A stretch of 64,000 nucleotides of DNA from Rhizobium sp. CG5 (GCF_023701945.1 NZ_JABAEF010000026.1:1-64000); one strand, 5' to 3'; shown: positions 43,436-52,473, numbered from the stretch's first letter. Numbers and translations: made by a program. Notes: generated by a model not told the origin, from the letters alone.

Positions 43436-45334
43436 TTACGGCGCTGGTGTCCTAACCCTTCCTAGCGGCTCATAATAGCCATTAATGCGGACTTCCGAGC
43501 TGCCGGCGGGGATGTCGAACGAAACTTCATGTCGCGGCAAAATTTTTGCCGGACGCGAAAATGCCACTAAATGAACCGCCTCTTTGCTCTGCACGAACTC
43601 GACGCTCTGGAGGAATGTCACTTCCGGCTCTAGCTCTTTAAGAATGAGTTTTACGGCACCAGGAGGTATCTGCACAGCGTCATACGCACTCTTTAACATC
43701 GAATTTGCGCCGACCAATACCCGGCCGTGGTAAAGCAACTCCCCTGACGGCATCTGAAAATAGGCAAATGGGCAGGATCCAGCGCCGCCAACAACATCTG
43801 CAACCAAGCTTAATTTCGGAACGTTACGGACTTCGACATTCGCCCCGTCAATTTCCAAGGATTTGAGCTGAAGTGCCGGGCCAAAATAGTAGGAGCTCGT
43901 CACTTTCGTGGCCTGTGGCTTCGGCAGATCCCCAAGCTTGTGTCGCATAAACGATTTGCAGGTTATCTTAGGCTCGCCTGACGCTGTGACGGTTCCGCTA
44001 TCTTCGCAGCGGCGAAAGTTAACAGGCGACGAGGGGTATTTCTGGAAGATGTTGAAGATGGCTCTACCCTCTTCATCACTTGAAATCGAGCTCAACGGAA
44101 AATCATCGCTCTCGTAGCGCAGCTCCATGCTGAGCGGAATGACCAGTGATTTTCCGTTTTCGGACGTGAGTTCCAGGTCGCTCAGTCCCGTCGAGACCGG
44201 GGCAGCTTTGAAATCCAAAGACGTCCTGAGGAGTTTTCGCTCGTCCTGCACCACCTGTGCAGAGCGGATGACGATCTTGTCGTTGACCGGGGTTACAACA
44301 GCGATCAATACACTAAGGGTGCGCGGATCCACCGACGAAGTCAGACCGCCACCCTCAACCGTGCAACCGGGTTCATCCGATCCTGAACTCACCGTTCCCG
44401 AAAGCACCAGAAAATCTGCCGGCCAGTAATCTCGGCCGATTTCAGCATAGAAGTCATAGGTCGGATTTTTGGATGCCTCTTGGATCAGGTCCGTATCCGG
44501 ATTAGTATCGCTTTCGTCACCACTGATTTCCCAAGGCTTGATCTTATCGTCCGCCAGGCTCTTCTCCAGGTCGTCAATCTGCGCCCAGTAACCGTCAAAT
44601 TCTTCCTTCCCGATCATTCGGTAATACGTCATACATTCTGCTACGTCATCGGTGAGCCCCGCTCTCTTGAGGCGTGCGTTGCGCTCGATGTGACGGAGGA
44701 ACGAAACCGTGGATTCTTCGGGGATGGTGTAAGCGTACCGATAGGTGCTCGACCATGTGTTGCTGCGAATGGAATCAAGGAAGTTACTATCGGGCCAGAT
44801 GATCTCTGATTCGAACTGGGAAAAGAGGAAACTCCGCCGTACAGCAACGGGAATGGCGGTAAAGCTCGATTTGAACGGGATCGCCTCCTCGCCATCGGGA
44901 ATCGATGTTTTTATCCCGCCTTTGAGTGAAAAGCGCTCAGGGAACACATAAGGGCTGAGTTCCGAATAGCGCGTCCCGTATTTTTTGTACAAGCTGTCTA
45001 AAGCATTATAGACGGGGTTGAGCATGACCACGGGATGTGCGCCAAGGATCGGGGCAAGATTTGCGTCTGAATACTTGGCAAGCAGAAACGATGCCTGCAA
45101 GGAATTCAGCCATATGTATCTTATCGCATAGGCGTGATTGGCGTCTTGGGGGCATGTCATCTTGTTGATCGTCACATCGCCCTCGGCTTGGGTCTGGACG
45201 ATGATCACGCAGTTGCTGTCTTTCACGGTGGTGCTGTTGGTGGCGACAAGCTGCGCAAGAGAAGAAGATGGGCCGAATGCGAGCAAGATCAGAAGTGCTT
45301 GTAGAAGACTGGTCAACCGGTCAAAATGGCTCAT
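43436..45334 (-). CDS. large secreted protein of unknown function, 632 aa
   Basis: Signal peptide (LLQALLILLAFGPSSSLAQ) then about 600 residues without membrane helices, presumably periplasmic or exported. Segments such as KDSNCVIIVQTQAEGDVTINK, EIGRDYWPADFLVLSG and a beta-rich C-terminal half (about 330-630) are seen; Cys residues are few. No domain recognised. Its ATG overlaps the stop of a small membrane-protein gene, which itself follows a peptidoglycan hydrolase gene by 35 bp, so the three form one unit. Possible roles are envelope-associated toxin, lysis or secretion component; none is shown. Confidence 0.7.
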   Translation of the reverse strand: MSHFDRLTSLLQALLILLAFGPSSSLAQLVATNSTTVKDSNCVIIVQTQAEGDVTINKMTCPQDANHAYAIRYIWLNSLQASFLLAKYSDANLAPILGAHPVVMLNPVYNALDSLYKKYGTRYSELSPYVFPERFSLKGGIKTSIPDGEEAIPFKSSFTAIPVAVRRSFLFSQFESEIIWPDSNFLDSIRSNTWSSTYRYAYTIPEESTVSFLRHIERNARLKRAGLTDDVAECMTYYRMIGKEEFDGYWAQIDDLEKSLADDKIKPWEISGDESDTNPDTDLIQEASKNPTYDFYAEIGRDYWPADFLVLSGTVSSGSDEPGCTVEGGGLTSSVDPRTLSVLIAVVTPVNDKIVIRSAQVVQDERKLLRTSLDFKAAPVSTGLSDLELTSENGKSLVIPLSMELRYESDDFPLSSISSDEEGRAIFNIFQKYPSSPVNFRRCEDSGTVTASGEPKITCKSFMRHKLGDLPKPQATKVTSSYYFGPALQLKSLEIDGANVEVRNVPKLSLVADVVGGAGSCPFAYFQMPSGELLYHGRVLVGANSMLKSAYDAVQIPPGAVKLILKELEPEVTFLQSVEFVQSKEAVHLVAFSRPAKILPRHEVSFDIPAGSSEVRINGYYEPLGRVRTPAP

Positions 45335-45591
45335 TGTTTGACCCTTACATTTTCCGAATGGTCGACGACGACCGAATTCCAGCTGATCAAACCTCCCGAT
45401 GACAGCGCCGAGATAACCACGAAAAAGATCAGAAAGGTCATCGTCATCATCAAGACAAAGGTCTGTGATTGCGTCATTACAATGAAGATGCCCATCCTCA
45501 TCAGCTGGCTATAAAGCAAGTACATCACACCGACTGATAATGCCGCGACGCCACCGATCTTCAGCAATTCCACAAGCATTTGGGGCTCCAA
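45331..45591 (-). CDS. small two-helix membrane protein (holin-sized)
   Basis: 86 residues with two hydrophobic helices (about 11-31, GGVAALSVGVMYLLYSQLM; about 44-66, TFVLMMTMTFLIFFVVISAL) separated by a short turn, and a charged C-terminal tail. Size and topology are those of holins or small anchoring subunits. It lies between the peptidoglycan hydrolase gene and the large secreted protein gene, overlapping the latter by ATGA, so it may let the hydrolase or secreted protein reach the cell wall (inference). Confidence 0.65.
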   Translation of the reverse strand: MEPQMLVELLKIGGVAALSVGVMYLLYSQLMRMGIFIVMTQSQTFVLMMTMTFLIFFVVISALSSGGLISWNSVVVDHSENVRVKQ

Positions 45592-45626
45592 CTCGAATGT
45601 TCCTTCTCGATCCCGGTTGACGGCGC

Positions 45627-46838
45627 TCAGCGCATAGCTTGGAGGACAGCCTCAGCGACCGCCCCCATCGCTGCCCTGCGGTTCGCCATGGCGTTGCCAC
45701 CCGAGATGAGCAGCTTTTCCACTGACGGATTGGTGATGAATTCCGCTTCGATATAGGCGGCACGGCATGGATCTGGTCGTTCGTCATTGCCGAGATTGCG
45801 ATCATTTAAGACACCAAATCCGGGCAAGTCAGGATTGCCCTCATTGTCGGGCTTGATGCCACGGTCTCGCGCGCCGCCGTCAAGCGATTTGAGTGACAAG
45901 TACAGCGCAGATTGAACCGCGGTCGCGAATGCCATGTCTTCTCTGAGGTTAATATTGCCATTTTCACGAGCGCGATAGTACGTCTCGGATCCTCGAATTG
46001 AGGGGTTGGCGGCGCCGTTGAAGTGCAGGCATAGGAAAAGCTTGGCTTTGTGTGTTAACGCCATGCGCGCCCTTTCCCGGCCCGGTAGATTCTTATCGCT
46101 GTCCCGTGTCAGTACGACTTTGACTGCCTCGTCCGGCCGAGCACGGCTCAAGATCTCGTCCCGCAACAGCAGACAAAAGTCCAAGGTCAACTTCTTCTCT
46201 TTGACCCCGCTGACGGAAATTGCATGGTTGGCGTCGCTGCCTGCCATATTCTGCGTTCCGCCATGACCCGGGTCGATAACGATCGCGCCAAGGCTTCGCT
46301 TGCCGGTGTCTATGTTCCCATTGTCGAGAGGTGCTGCATCACGCGGCGCATTCAGACGCTGCCTCGCCTCGGGGACCAGATTCAGGACGTTTTCGGCATA
46401 CTCTGGATTGCTGGGCGCATAGGTGGGGCCAATGAAGCCGATGAAATCTTCTGGGGTCGCGACATGGGACTCCCAGCCGGAATAAGGCGATCGATTGAGG
46501 AACGCCCAGTATCCCGCCACGAAGTTTTCCATGGTGGCGAATTTGCAGTAAAAATCAGCCCCATCGTGGGCATCGTACGCCACTTTGGTTGCAAATCCCG
46601 CCATCTCTTTCCGCCATTTGAGGCCAGCGAAGTTGTAATGGTCGCGAGCGAGTTCAGAAGTTCCCCTCCCGCTTTCAAGTATCCATTGCGCTAGAGTGAC
46701 AGCGCGAAGCAAGGGATGACGAATTTCTTCATCCCGATAGATGGATACAAGCTTATCCAGCAAAGAATATTCTGACATGTCACCGCGCCCCAAACAAAGA
46801 TGTTGCATCGCAGCCTCGTTCGGGCCAACGCCATGCAC
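45627..46838 (-). CDS. two-domain peptidoglycan hydrolase: glucosaminidase plus N-acetylmuramoyl-L-alanine amidase
   Basis: 403 residues from GTG 46838; internal ATGs at 46808 and 46778 are possible starts, the latter (MSEYSLLDK...) just before the first domain. Residues about 25-150 match a glucosaminidase/FlgJ-like domain (LAQWILESGRGTSELARDHY, NFAGLKWRKEM, VAGYWAFLNRSPY). Residues about 183-403 are Amidase_3 with Zn-ligand segments IVIDPGHGG, CLHFNG and IEAEFITNP. No signal peptide is evident, as in endolysins that need a holin. An AT-rich -10-like TATATATAT lies about 20 bp upstream of the GTG. The stretch 46839-47102 holds no gene. Confidence 0.85.
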   Translation of the reverse strand: MHGVGPNEAAMQHLCLGRGDMSEYSLLDKLVSIYRDEEIRHPLLRAVTLAQWILESGRGTSELARDHYNFAGLKWRKEMAGFATKVAYDAHDGADFYCKFATMENFVAGYWAFLNRSPYSGWESHVATPEDFIGFIGPTYAPSNPEYAENVLNLVPEARQRLNAPRDAAPLDNGNIDTGKRSLGAIVIDPGHGGTQNMAGSDANHAISVSGVKEKKLTLDFCLLLRDEILSRARPDEAVKVVLTRDSDKNLPGRERARMALTHKAKLFLCLHFNGAANPSIRGSETYYRARENGNINLREDMAFATAVQSALYLSLKSLDGGARDRGIKPDNEGNPDLPGFGVLNDRNLGNDERPDPCRAAYIEAEFITNPSVEKLLISGGNAMANRRAAMGAVAEAVLQAMR

Positions 46839-47125
46839 AATTCAACTTCATATATATATTGGAATGCCAGATACGCTTATAACTAAGATGATGCCCGTTT
46901 AGGTCGAGAAAGGCTAGCGGAATCTATAGCTCGATTGAAAATCGTGAAGCCTTTGCGTTGCTCATTCAGGCAATCTTGAAGCGACAGTGATTTATAGCAT
47001 TATCTAATTTTCTCACTCCGGCGATTACGACAAGCTCGGATGGCATCTATTATCTAACAGTAAGCTTGGAGAGGCGCTTTCGCTATGTCTTTTGGGTATG
47101 CCTTAGAGTCGGACTCGAAAAGCCC

Positions 47126-47707
47126 TCAACGATATCCGTACCTTGCGAGGCGTCTGGTTATGAGGCGAATGTGGGCAATTATGATCCACGCCTCGGCTGA
47201 TGCGATGGAGCGTTCAACGTCCTTGGCCAATCTTCGACATCTACCGAGCCAGGCGAAGGTCCGCTCGACCACCCAGCGCCGCGGCAGAACCTCGAAGCCT
47301 TTCGCCTTGTCTGACCGCTTGATGATTTCAATTGTCCAGCGCCCGATCTTCGTCAGCCGCCGCTTCAGCTTGTCGCCCGCGTAACCACCATCGGCGAAGA
47401 GATGCAGCAACCATGGCCACCTGTGGCGGATGGATTTCAGGAGGTCGGGAGCACCATCGCGATCCTGGATGTCGGCGCTGTGCACCATGAGGCCGACCAT
47501 CAGACCAAGAGTATCAACGATGATATGACGCTTGCGCCCTTTGGTTTTCTTGCCCGCATCATAGCCTCGTATGCCGCCGCTTTCCGTGGTTTTCACACTC
47601 TGGCTATCGATCACACCGGCCGTCGGACTTGCCTCTCTACCTTCCAGCTCGCGGGCCTCCATCACCAGATGATGGTTGACGCGCGCCCAAAGACCAACGC
47701 CCGCCAT
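47126..47707 (-). CDS. IS5-family transposase, second frame (OrfB, DDE catalytic part)
   Basis: 193 residues with the DDE residues in place: Asp in AGVIDSQSVKTTESGG, Asp in LHLFADGGYAGDKLK and Glu in RRWVVERTFAWLGRCRRLAK. It lies in a different frame from OrfA and probably has no independent start. Both frames are free of stops, so the element could be active. Confidence 0.88.
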   Translation of the reverse strand: MAGVGLWARVNHHLVMEARELEGREASPTAGVIDSQSVKTTESGGIRGYDAGKKTKGRKRHIIVDTLGLMVGLMVHSADIQDRDGAPDLLKSIRHRWPWLLHLFADGGYAGDKLKRRLTKIGRWTIEIIKRSDKAKGFEVLPRRWVVERTFAWLGRCRRLAKDVERSIASAEAWIIIAHIRLITRRLARYGYR

Positions 47708-47958
47708 TCATAGAAATAACGCTGGACGGTCGAAAAGGGCGGGAAATCCTTCGGCAGCATGCGCCACTGGCAACCAGTCGTGGCGATGTAAAGCAGTGCG
47801 TTGACGACCTCGCGCAAATCCGTGGTGCGAGGGCGACCCAGGCGGCGGGGTATCGGCAGAAACGGCTCAACCAGTGCCCATTCCCGATCCGTCATGTCGC
47901 TTGCATAGCGTGCCGTCCGCCGGGCATAGTGCCGACGGGTGATTTCTGTCCAGGACAT
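47662..47958 (-). CDS. IS5-family transposase, first frame (OrfA)
   Basis: 98 residues (MSWTEITRRHYARRTARYAS...), carrying the DUF4096-type N-terminal DNA-binding region: MTDREWALVEPFLPIPRRLG, RTTDLREVVNALLYIATTGC and WRMLPKDFPPFSTVQRYFYE. It overlaps the second frame by about 46 bp; the complete transposase is presumably made by frameshifting in the overlap. Confidence 0.88.
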   Translation of the reverse strand: MSWTEITRRHYARRTARYASDMTDREWALVEPFLPIPRRLGRPRTTDLREVVNALLYIATTGCQWRMLPKDFPPFSTVQRYFYEWRALVFGRASTIIW

Positions 47959-48119
47959 CGTGAACTCCATCGAATCTTCGCAAATCCGTAGGCATCATAA
48001 CCTGTTGAAATCACCCACCTCTTTTTGAGGCAGCCTCTTAGACGCACCTACAAAGTGATCAATGTAAGGGTCTGAACATGGTTTGCCGTAGGAGGCTTCT
48101 CTGCCAGCTTGGACAACTC

Positions 48120-48228
48120 AAACGCAAAAACCGCCCCTGAGAAACAGAGGCGGTGCGGGAGATTTGGCGGTTAAGCGGTCGTTATATCGGTGTAATAAGC
48201 GATTTATGTTTGAACTGGTTGCGGGGGC
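48120..48228 (-). other. remnant of tRNA 3' end plus rho-independent terminator (copy B)
   Basis: Minus-strand 48228-48216 is GCCCCCGCAACCA, the end of an initiator-tRNA-Met-type gene, followed by TTCAAACATAAA as in copy A (after one base difference). A terminator hairpin (48153-48131, 9-bp stem with one mismatch) is followed by TTTTT. The 18-mer AAACGCAAAAACCGCCCC (48120-48137) is identical to 197-214. The tRNA body is missing. Copies A and B are in direct orientation 47.9 kb apart. The stretch 48229-48641 contains no recognisable gene. Confidence 0.5.
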
Positions 48229-48641
48229 CTGAACGCGCAGAGGCTTGTAATTTCGAAACCTTCTTTGAAATGGGCTGACTCTCAGATTTTCCTTTAACGT
48301 CAGAAGCCTAAAAGAAAATTGGGAGATATTCCCGATTATGGATACCAAAATTTCAAATTGGGCTCGACCACGTCCGCCGGCGTGTTGGTGAAGCTTCGCG
48401 GTTAGCATCACTTCGGAAAGCGGACCCCTACCGAACTCCTAATGTTACTAACGCAACCATACTAGATTTTCCGTAACCCGAGCGGTCACAGCGGAAATCG
48501 CACCGTAGCATCAAGCCCCTACCCCTCCGCAGGAGGTCAATGAGCGAGCACTGAAGTTCGCTGCAAGATGACCTCCCGTTCAAAGCCGGCATTTTTAGGC
48601 TGGTTGATTGAACGGCAAATAACAATATGCGGAGAAACCTC

Positions 48642-48827
48642 ATGGAAATGCATACGCCGGATTCGCTTCGCCGAATCCATGGCATAGACTTGACCGAAGG
48701 CCACCTGGGCCGGCAGCGGGGAATAGATTACTTTCCTGATTTGCTTGCCGGTGCGATTAACTGGGCAAGGCAGTATAGCAAAACTGCCGATGCGGGAGGA
48801 CGATCCGATGATCGCTCTACCCGTTGA
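48642..48827 (+). CDS. small hypothetical protein, 61 aa
   Basis: ATG at 48642 with GGAGAAA nine bases upstream; MEMHTPDSLRRIHGIDLTEG continues to a stop at 48827, overlapping the start of the YgjV-like gene by 20 bp. No membrane segment or known domain. The good ribosome site supports translation, but short length and lack of homology recognition keep this tentative; it may simply be a leader coupled to the downstream gene. Confidence 0.4.
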   Translation: MEMHTPDSLRRIHGIDLTEGHLGRQRGIDYFPDLLAGAINWARQYSKTADAGGRSDDRSTR

Positions 48828-49368
48828 CAATCTCCTCGCGTCGTTGGCCGCGCTCTTCGGCGCAGTATGCCTCGTAACCTGGCCTTTCTTCCGGACACGC
48901 CGGGCCATGCTTCTGGTGCAGATCGGCGTCACGGCAGGTTTTGGGATTCATTACGCCCTGTTTGGGGCCGAGACCGCTGCGATCGCCAATCTTCTGAGCG
49001 GTCTGCAGCTTCTGGCTTTCCTGCCGGGCGAAAAAGTAGTTTGGCTTAAAAGACTGGGACATTTGCTGATACCCGTCATGCTCCTGATGTCCGCGTTGAC
49101 ATGGTCCGGCCTTCCGTCGCTTTGCGCAGTCTCCGGAACTATTCTGCTGGCAATCGGACGGATGCAGGCGGACGAGGAAAAATTGCGGATCTGGGTGATG
49201 GCCGGCACGATCCCCTGGCTGCTTCACGACTTGCTGGTGGGATCGCCGATCGCTGCCATCGATGCAATCAGCCTTCTGACGGGGGCATACACCGTGTGGC
49301 GACTGAAAAGGCCGGCGCATGGCGATACTGGACGAAGACAAGCTGTTCAGGCTCCGGCAGCAGTTTAA
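48808..49368 (+). CDS. YgjV-family inner-membrane protein
   Basis: 186 residues from ATG 48808, with GGAGGA as ribosome site. Five to six short membrane helices; the WPFFRTRRAMLLVQIGVTAG and FGIHYALFGAETAAIANLLS segments match the YgjV/YgjV-like family of small integral membrane proteins of unknown function. The gene is followed by a GC-rich hairpin and a convergent ICMT-type gene. Confidence 0.75.
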   Translation: MIALPVDNLLASLAALFGAVCLVTWPFFRTRRAMLLVQIGVTAGFGIHYALFGAETAAIANLLSGLQLLAFLPGEKVVWLKRLGHLLIPVMLLMSALTWSGLPSLCAVSGTILLAIGRMQADEEKLRIWVMAGTIPWLLHDLLVGSPIAAIDAISLLTGAYTVWRLKRPAHGDTGRRQAVQAPAAV

Positions 49369-49382
49369 GCAGAATGAAACAC

Positions 49383-49408
49383 GCCCCGGCCGATCCGTCG
49401 ACCGGGGC
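49383..49408 (+). terminator. hairpin after the ygjV-like gene
   Basis: GCCCCGG (49383-49389) pairs perfectly with CCGGGGC (49402-49408) around a 12-nt loop; no strong T-run follows. It lies between two convergent genes and may act in either direction. Confidence 0.45.
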
Positions 49409-49442
49409 TATTCGTGTCGGGAGGCTTCGATGTATCAGAGCC

Positions 49443-49955
49443 TCACCGCGAGAACTCCTTTGGCATCACCCTGTCTTCCTGGCGTATCCTGATAGCAAGA
49501 GGTATCGCGTAGAGCGGAAGACCGATGAGCAGGGTTGTGAAGGCATTCAGGGTCAGGGCAAATCCAACGAGTTCGGGCAGGATATTGAGGAAATAATTGG
49601 GGTGTCGCATTAGACGATAGAGCCCGCTTTTCACCAGAACATGCCCGCTCGCGATAATCAGCTTGACGGTCCAGACCCTGCCAAGCGCACGGATCACCGC
49701 CACAAGGACAAGCGCGCCGGATGCGTAGATGAGAACGCCGAGCAGCGACACGACATCGGATGCATCGGCAGGAAACCACAGATATTCGGAGACTGCGCTC
49801 ACATAGAAGGCGATATGGGCAAGCGTCAGGACGGCACTGTTGGTCTTGCCGAACTCCTGTCCGCCGGCACTTTTCAATGCCCGCTCGTTTCTGATCGAGA
49901 TTGCAAGTGTAATCAGCCGGAAGCAGATCGCAACTGCGATGAAGGTGATGATCAT
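49443..49955 (-). CDS. isoprenylcysteine carboxyl methyltransferase (ICMT) family membrane protein
   Basis: 170 residues with four to five membrane helices. The ICMT/PEMT signature is clear near the middle: KSGLYRLMRHPNYFLNILPE followed by a hydrophobic helix and a terminal charged segment (RIRQEDRVMPKEFS). Bacterial members are thought to methylate lipids or small molecules using S-adenosylmethionine; the substrate is unknown here. It is monocistronic as far as can be seen. Confidence 0.82.
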   Translation of the reverse strand: MIITFIAVAICFRLITLAISIRNERALKSAGGQEFGKTNSAVLTLAHIAFYVSAVSEYLWFPADASDVVSLLGVLIYASGALVLVAVIRALGRVWTVKLIIASGHVLVKSGLYRLMRHPNYFLNILPELVGFALTLNAFTTLLIGLPLYAIPLAIRIRQEDRVMPKEFSR

Positions 49956-50046
49956 TTACTGGTTGAACTCCTGGTTTGCGGCAGCAGTCTATCCGACAGT
50001 GCTGCAGCCGCTGGCACCTTGCCGGGTTCTGGGATGACGACAACAA

Positions 50047-50073
50047 AAAGCGCGGCGTTCGGCGCCGCGCTTT
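50047..50073 (-). terminator. rho-independent terminator of the cupin gene
   Basis: Perfect 11-bp stem (50047-50057 with 50063-50073) around a 5-nt loop; on the minus strand it is followed by a T-rich run (TTTTTGTTG). It lies 19 bp beyond the stop of the cupin gene at 50092. Confidence 0.8.
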
Positions 50074-50091
50074 CATGATGTCTTGAGCGCT

Positions 50092-50553
50092 TCAGGCTTC
50101 GATCGGAGGGCCGACGAGTACGGTCCCGTATTTCGAGGCAATCTCGATGATCCCGGGCAGCTCGAGACCGGCAATCTCAGTGAACATCTGCTCGACGCCG
50201 CCTGGTGAAAAGAATGCCAGCATGCGCGCCGGCGTGCCGGCATTGTTGCGCCAGGCATGCGGCGCGCCGCCCGGAATGTAGATCGCGTCGCCCTTGGCGA
50301 GCACGGAAATCTCGCCGTGGAGCGAGAAGATAACTTCGCCTTCGAGGATATGAAACACCTCGTCCTCGACATGGGTATGGGTCGGTGTCGCAGCACCATG
50401 GCCGGCAATGCTTTCCATGATGGAGAATTTGCCGCCAGTTTCGGAGGAGTGGACCCGGATTGTCAGGCGTTCGCCGGGAATAGCTTCGAACCATGTCTGG
50501 TCCTTTTCCAGCCGTACGAACGGCAGGGCTGTGATATCGACTTTCGCGTTCAT
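50092..50553 (-). CDS. cupin-domain protein
   Basis: 153 residues with one cupin barrel: the first motif THTHVEDEVFHILEGE (about 58-73) gives the His/His/Glu metal ligands and the second (GDAIYIPGGAPHAWRN, about 88-103) gives the final His. C-terminal segment FFSPGGVEQMFTEIAGL is often seen in quercetin-dioxygenase-like small cupins. Enzymatic role unknown. The gene ends at a strong terminator and seems to be transcribed alone. Confidence 0.85.
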   Translation of the reverse strand: MNAKVDITALPFVRLEKDQTWFEAIPGERLTIRVHSSETGGKFSIMESIAGHGAATPTHTHVEDEVFHILEGEVIFSLHGEISVLAKGDAIYIPGGAPHAWRNNAGTPARMLAFFSPGGVEQMFTEIAGLELPGIIEIASKYGTVLVGPPIEA

Positions 50554-50792
50554 GTGCTTCCTTTGATAGGTGATCGCAAGCGCCAGTCTCCGGAGGGAGC
50601 AACATGGCGTTTCCTGCGCATTGAGATCGGTTGGACTAAGTCGGCGTGGCGCGTGGCGCGGCCGTTCTCAGCAGCGGCTGATGACGATCATCCTGTGCCG
50701 CCTGCTTTGATGAACGGCAGTCTAGGGCCGGTTTCCTACGAACGGGCTGCGTTCCGAGGCTGACGCGTTACGGCTGTAATCAACGGCGCGCT

Positions 50793-51410
50793 TTACGCGT
50801 CCTTTTCGAAAACAGCGGAGATTCGCAGTTCAACCGCGTCGGAAATGAACGGAACGAGATAGCTGATCCCGAACTCGCTTCGCTTTATCCGGGCGGTCGC
50901 CTCAAAGCCCACCGTCAGCATCTGCGACATCGGATGGGTGGCGATACCGACAAGCCGGGTCTGGAGCTTGATGTCCCGGGTGACACCATGCAGGGTCAAC
51001 GCACCTGAGATGACGGCGTCTGTGCCTGAAACGGCGACGGATTTCGATTTGAATGTGGCGACAGGATGCTTCTCACTGTCGAAGAAGTCCTCGGTCTTCA
51101 GGTGCGCGTCGAGCGCCGCCGATGTCGAAAGAATGCCATCGACCGGAATTTCGATGTCCACCATTGCAGCGGCGGGATTTCGCGGATCGATGTCCAGCTT
51201 GCCTGACAGACCACCAACGAGACCGAGATAATGCGATATCCCGAAATTGTCGACGTCATATGCAACGTGGCTGTGATGGGTGTCGAGCGTATAGGTACCG
51301 GCGGAGAGACGAGATGGATCAGGCTGCCCCATGTCCTTGACGGAGATATCCTGGGCATTCGCCGTGAACGCGGCAGCAGCCAACAGGGCTGCGCAGATGG
51401 TTTTCTTCAT
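50793..51410 (-). CDS. YceI-family periplasmic lipocalin-like protein
   Basis: 205 residues from the ATG at 51410, which starts a clear signal peptide (MKKTICAALLAAAAFTANAQ). The YceI fold is recognised by AGTYTLDTHHSHVAYDVDNF, ALDAHLKTEDFFDSEKHPVA, ALTLHGVTRDIKL and ARIKRSEFGIS. The family binds polyisoprenoids such as ubiquinone derivatives and is often induced by stress. The gap 50554-50792 to the cupin gene holds nothing recognisable. Confidence 0.93.
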   Translation of the reverse strand: MKKTICAALLAAAAFTANAQDISVKDMGQPDPSRLSAGTYTLDTHHSHVAYDVDNFGISHYLGLVGGLSGKLDIDPRNPAAAMVDIEIPVDGILSTSAALDAHLKTEDFFDSEKHPVATFKSKSVAVSGTDAVISGALTLHGVTRDIKLQTRLVGIATHPMSQMLTVGFEATARIKRSEFGISYLVPFISDAVELRISAVFEKDA

Positions 51411-51617
51411 GGAAGTTACTCGCTGTGTGGCGCAGCTGATCTTCAAACGGTCATAACGGCGGAACGTTCGTGCAGTCTGCGCGGTTTGCATCACACCGCG
51501 ACGAACTTGATCGCGGTGGCCTTCGCGGGGCACACAGCTTGTGACAGCGCGCACCTACGCCTCGGCTACGAGGGGAGCGATACGGGCTACCGATGCAATA
51601 TTTCCGGAGGAATGATC

Positions 51618-52352
51618 CTACTCCGCCGCGGCCAGGATAGTTGAGCTGCGTACGGCAAGTGACGCACCGGAAAACAGCTCGCTGCGCTTGAGTGCCGTGG
51701 TCAGTGGTTCCCAAGTTCGCGAAAGATGCAGTTTGATCAACTCGCCGGCTTCGTCGGCGCGCCGCGCCAGGACGGCCTCAACCAGGCGATCATGGTCGAG
51801 TGCGACTTCATCATTGCCGAAGCAGAGACTGAAGGGAATTGCCATGCGCATGTAGCGGTCGGCCTGCAGCGCCAACAGCGATCTCACTTCCAGCAGCCGC
51901 CGACTTGTACAAGCGGAAACGATTGCCTGGTGAAACAGCCCATGGATCTTGTACCATTCTTCCGACGGCCGGGCATCGTCACCCTCCCCGAGAATGGGAG
52001 CGCGTCCGAGCCGGTGATGCGCGGCCAGTATCGCCCCTTCCCATTCCGCGTCGCCGTTTTCGATCGCCGAACGCTGACAGAGATCCTCGATCGATACGCG
52101 GGTGCGAATGAGGTCAGCTAGATCGTCGAGCGACACCGGTGCGACCATGAAGCCTTTCTGGGGCTCCGAGATTACCAGGCCATCCGACGTCAGGCGCGAC
52201 AGGGATTCGCGCACGGCGCTGAGGCTCACGCCCAGTCTCTCGCACAGTTCGTTTATCTTGATACGGCTACCCGGCTTCAGCTCGCAATTCAGGATCGCGA
52301 GGCGAATTTGCCCATAGGTTTTTGAGGTGAGACTGCTGCCAGATATCGTCAT
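51618..52352 (-). CDS. GntR-family regulator (FadR/FCD subfamily)
   Basis: 244 residues. Winged HTH at residues 8-75 (ILNCELKPGSRIKINELCER, LGVSLSAVRESLSRL), then an all-helical FCD domain with its metal/ligand His residues (GLFHQAIVSAC; VALDHDRLVEAVLA). It is divergent from the VirG-like regulator gene across a 121-bp gap and followed by a gap of about 200 bp before the YceI gene, so its target is not evident. Confidence 0.88.
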   Translation of the reverse strand: MTISGSSLTSKTYGQIRLAILNCELKPGSRIKINELCERLGVSLSAVRESLSRLTSDGLVISEPQKGFMVAPVSLDDLADLIRTRVSIEDLCQRSAIENGDAEWEGAILAAHHRLGRAPILGEGDDARPSEEWYKIHGLFHQAIVSACTSRRLLEVRSLLALQADRYMRMAIPFSLCFGNDEVALDHDRLVEAVLARRADEAGELIKLHLSRTWEPLTTALKRSELFSGASLAVRSSTILAAAE

Positions 52353-52473
52353 TGTTCTTATTTAGCAGACGATGTGTCCGAAGTCTATCATCTGCCATGA
52401 AATCTATTTTAATTTGACAAATCTTTTTTATGCGCCTAGAGGCGGAACGGGAGCAACCGGAACGTGAGATGAC

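Larger units (their letters stand above)
47103..48040 (-). mobile_element. complete IS5-family (IS427-group-like) insertion sequence with TTA target duplication
   Basis: Element body 47106-48037, 932 bp. The ends are imperfect inverted repeats: GAGTCGGACTCGAAAAG at the left and, reading inward on the opposite strand, GAGGCTGCCTCAAAAAG at the right (13 of 17 matches). TTA at 47103-47105 and 48038-48040 is the target duplication. It carries two overlapping frames for a transposase made by programmed frameshifting. Confidence 0.85.

Noticed and set aside
41894..43465. 523-codon plus-strand open frame
   Set aside because: Antisense to the IS110 transposase gene; Arg/His-rich composition typical of a shadow frame in GC-rich DNA, no start signal or known domain.
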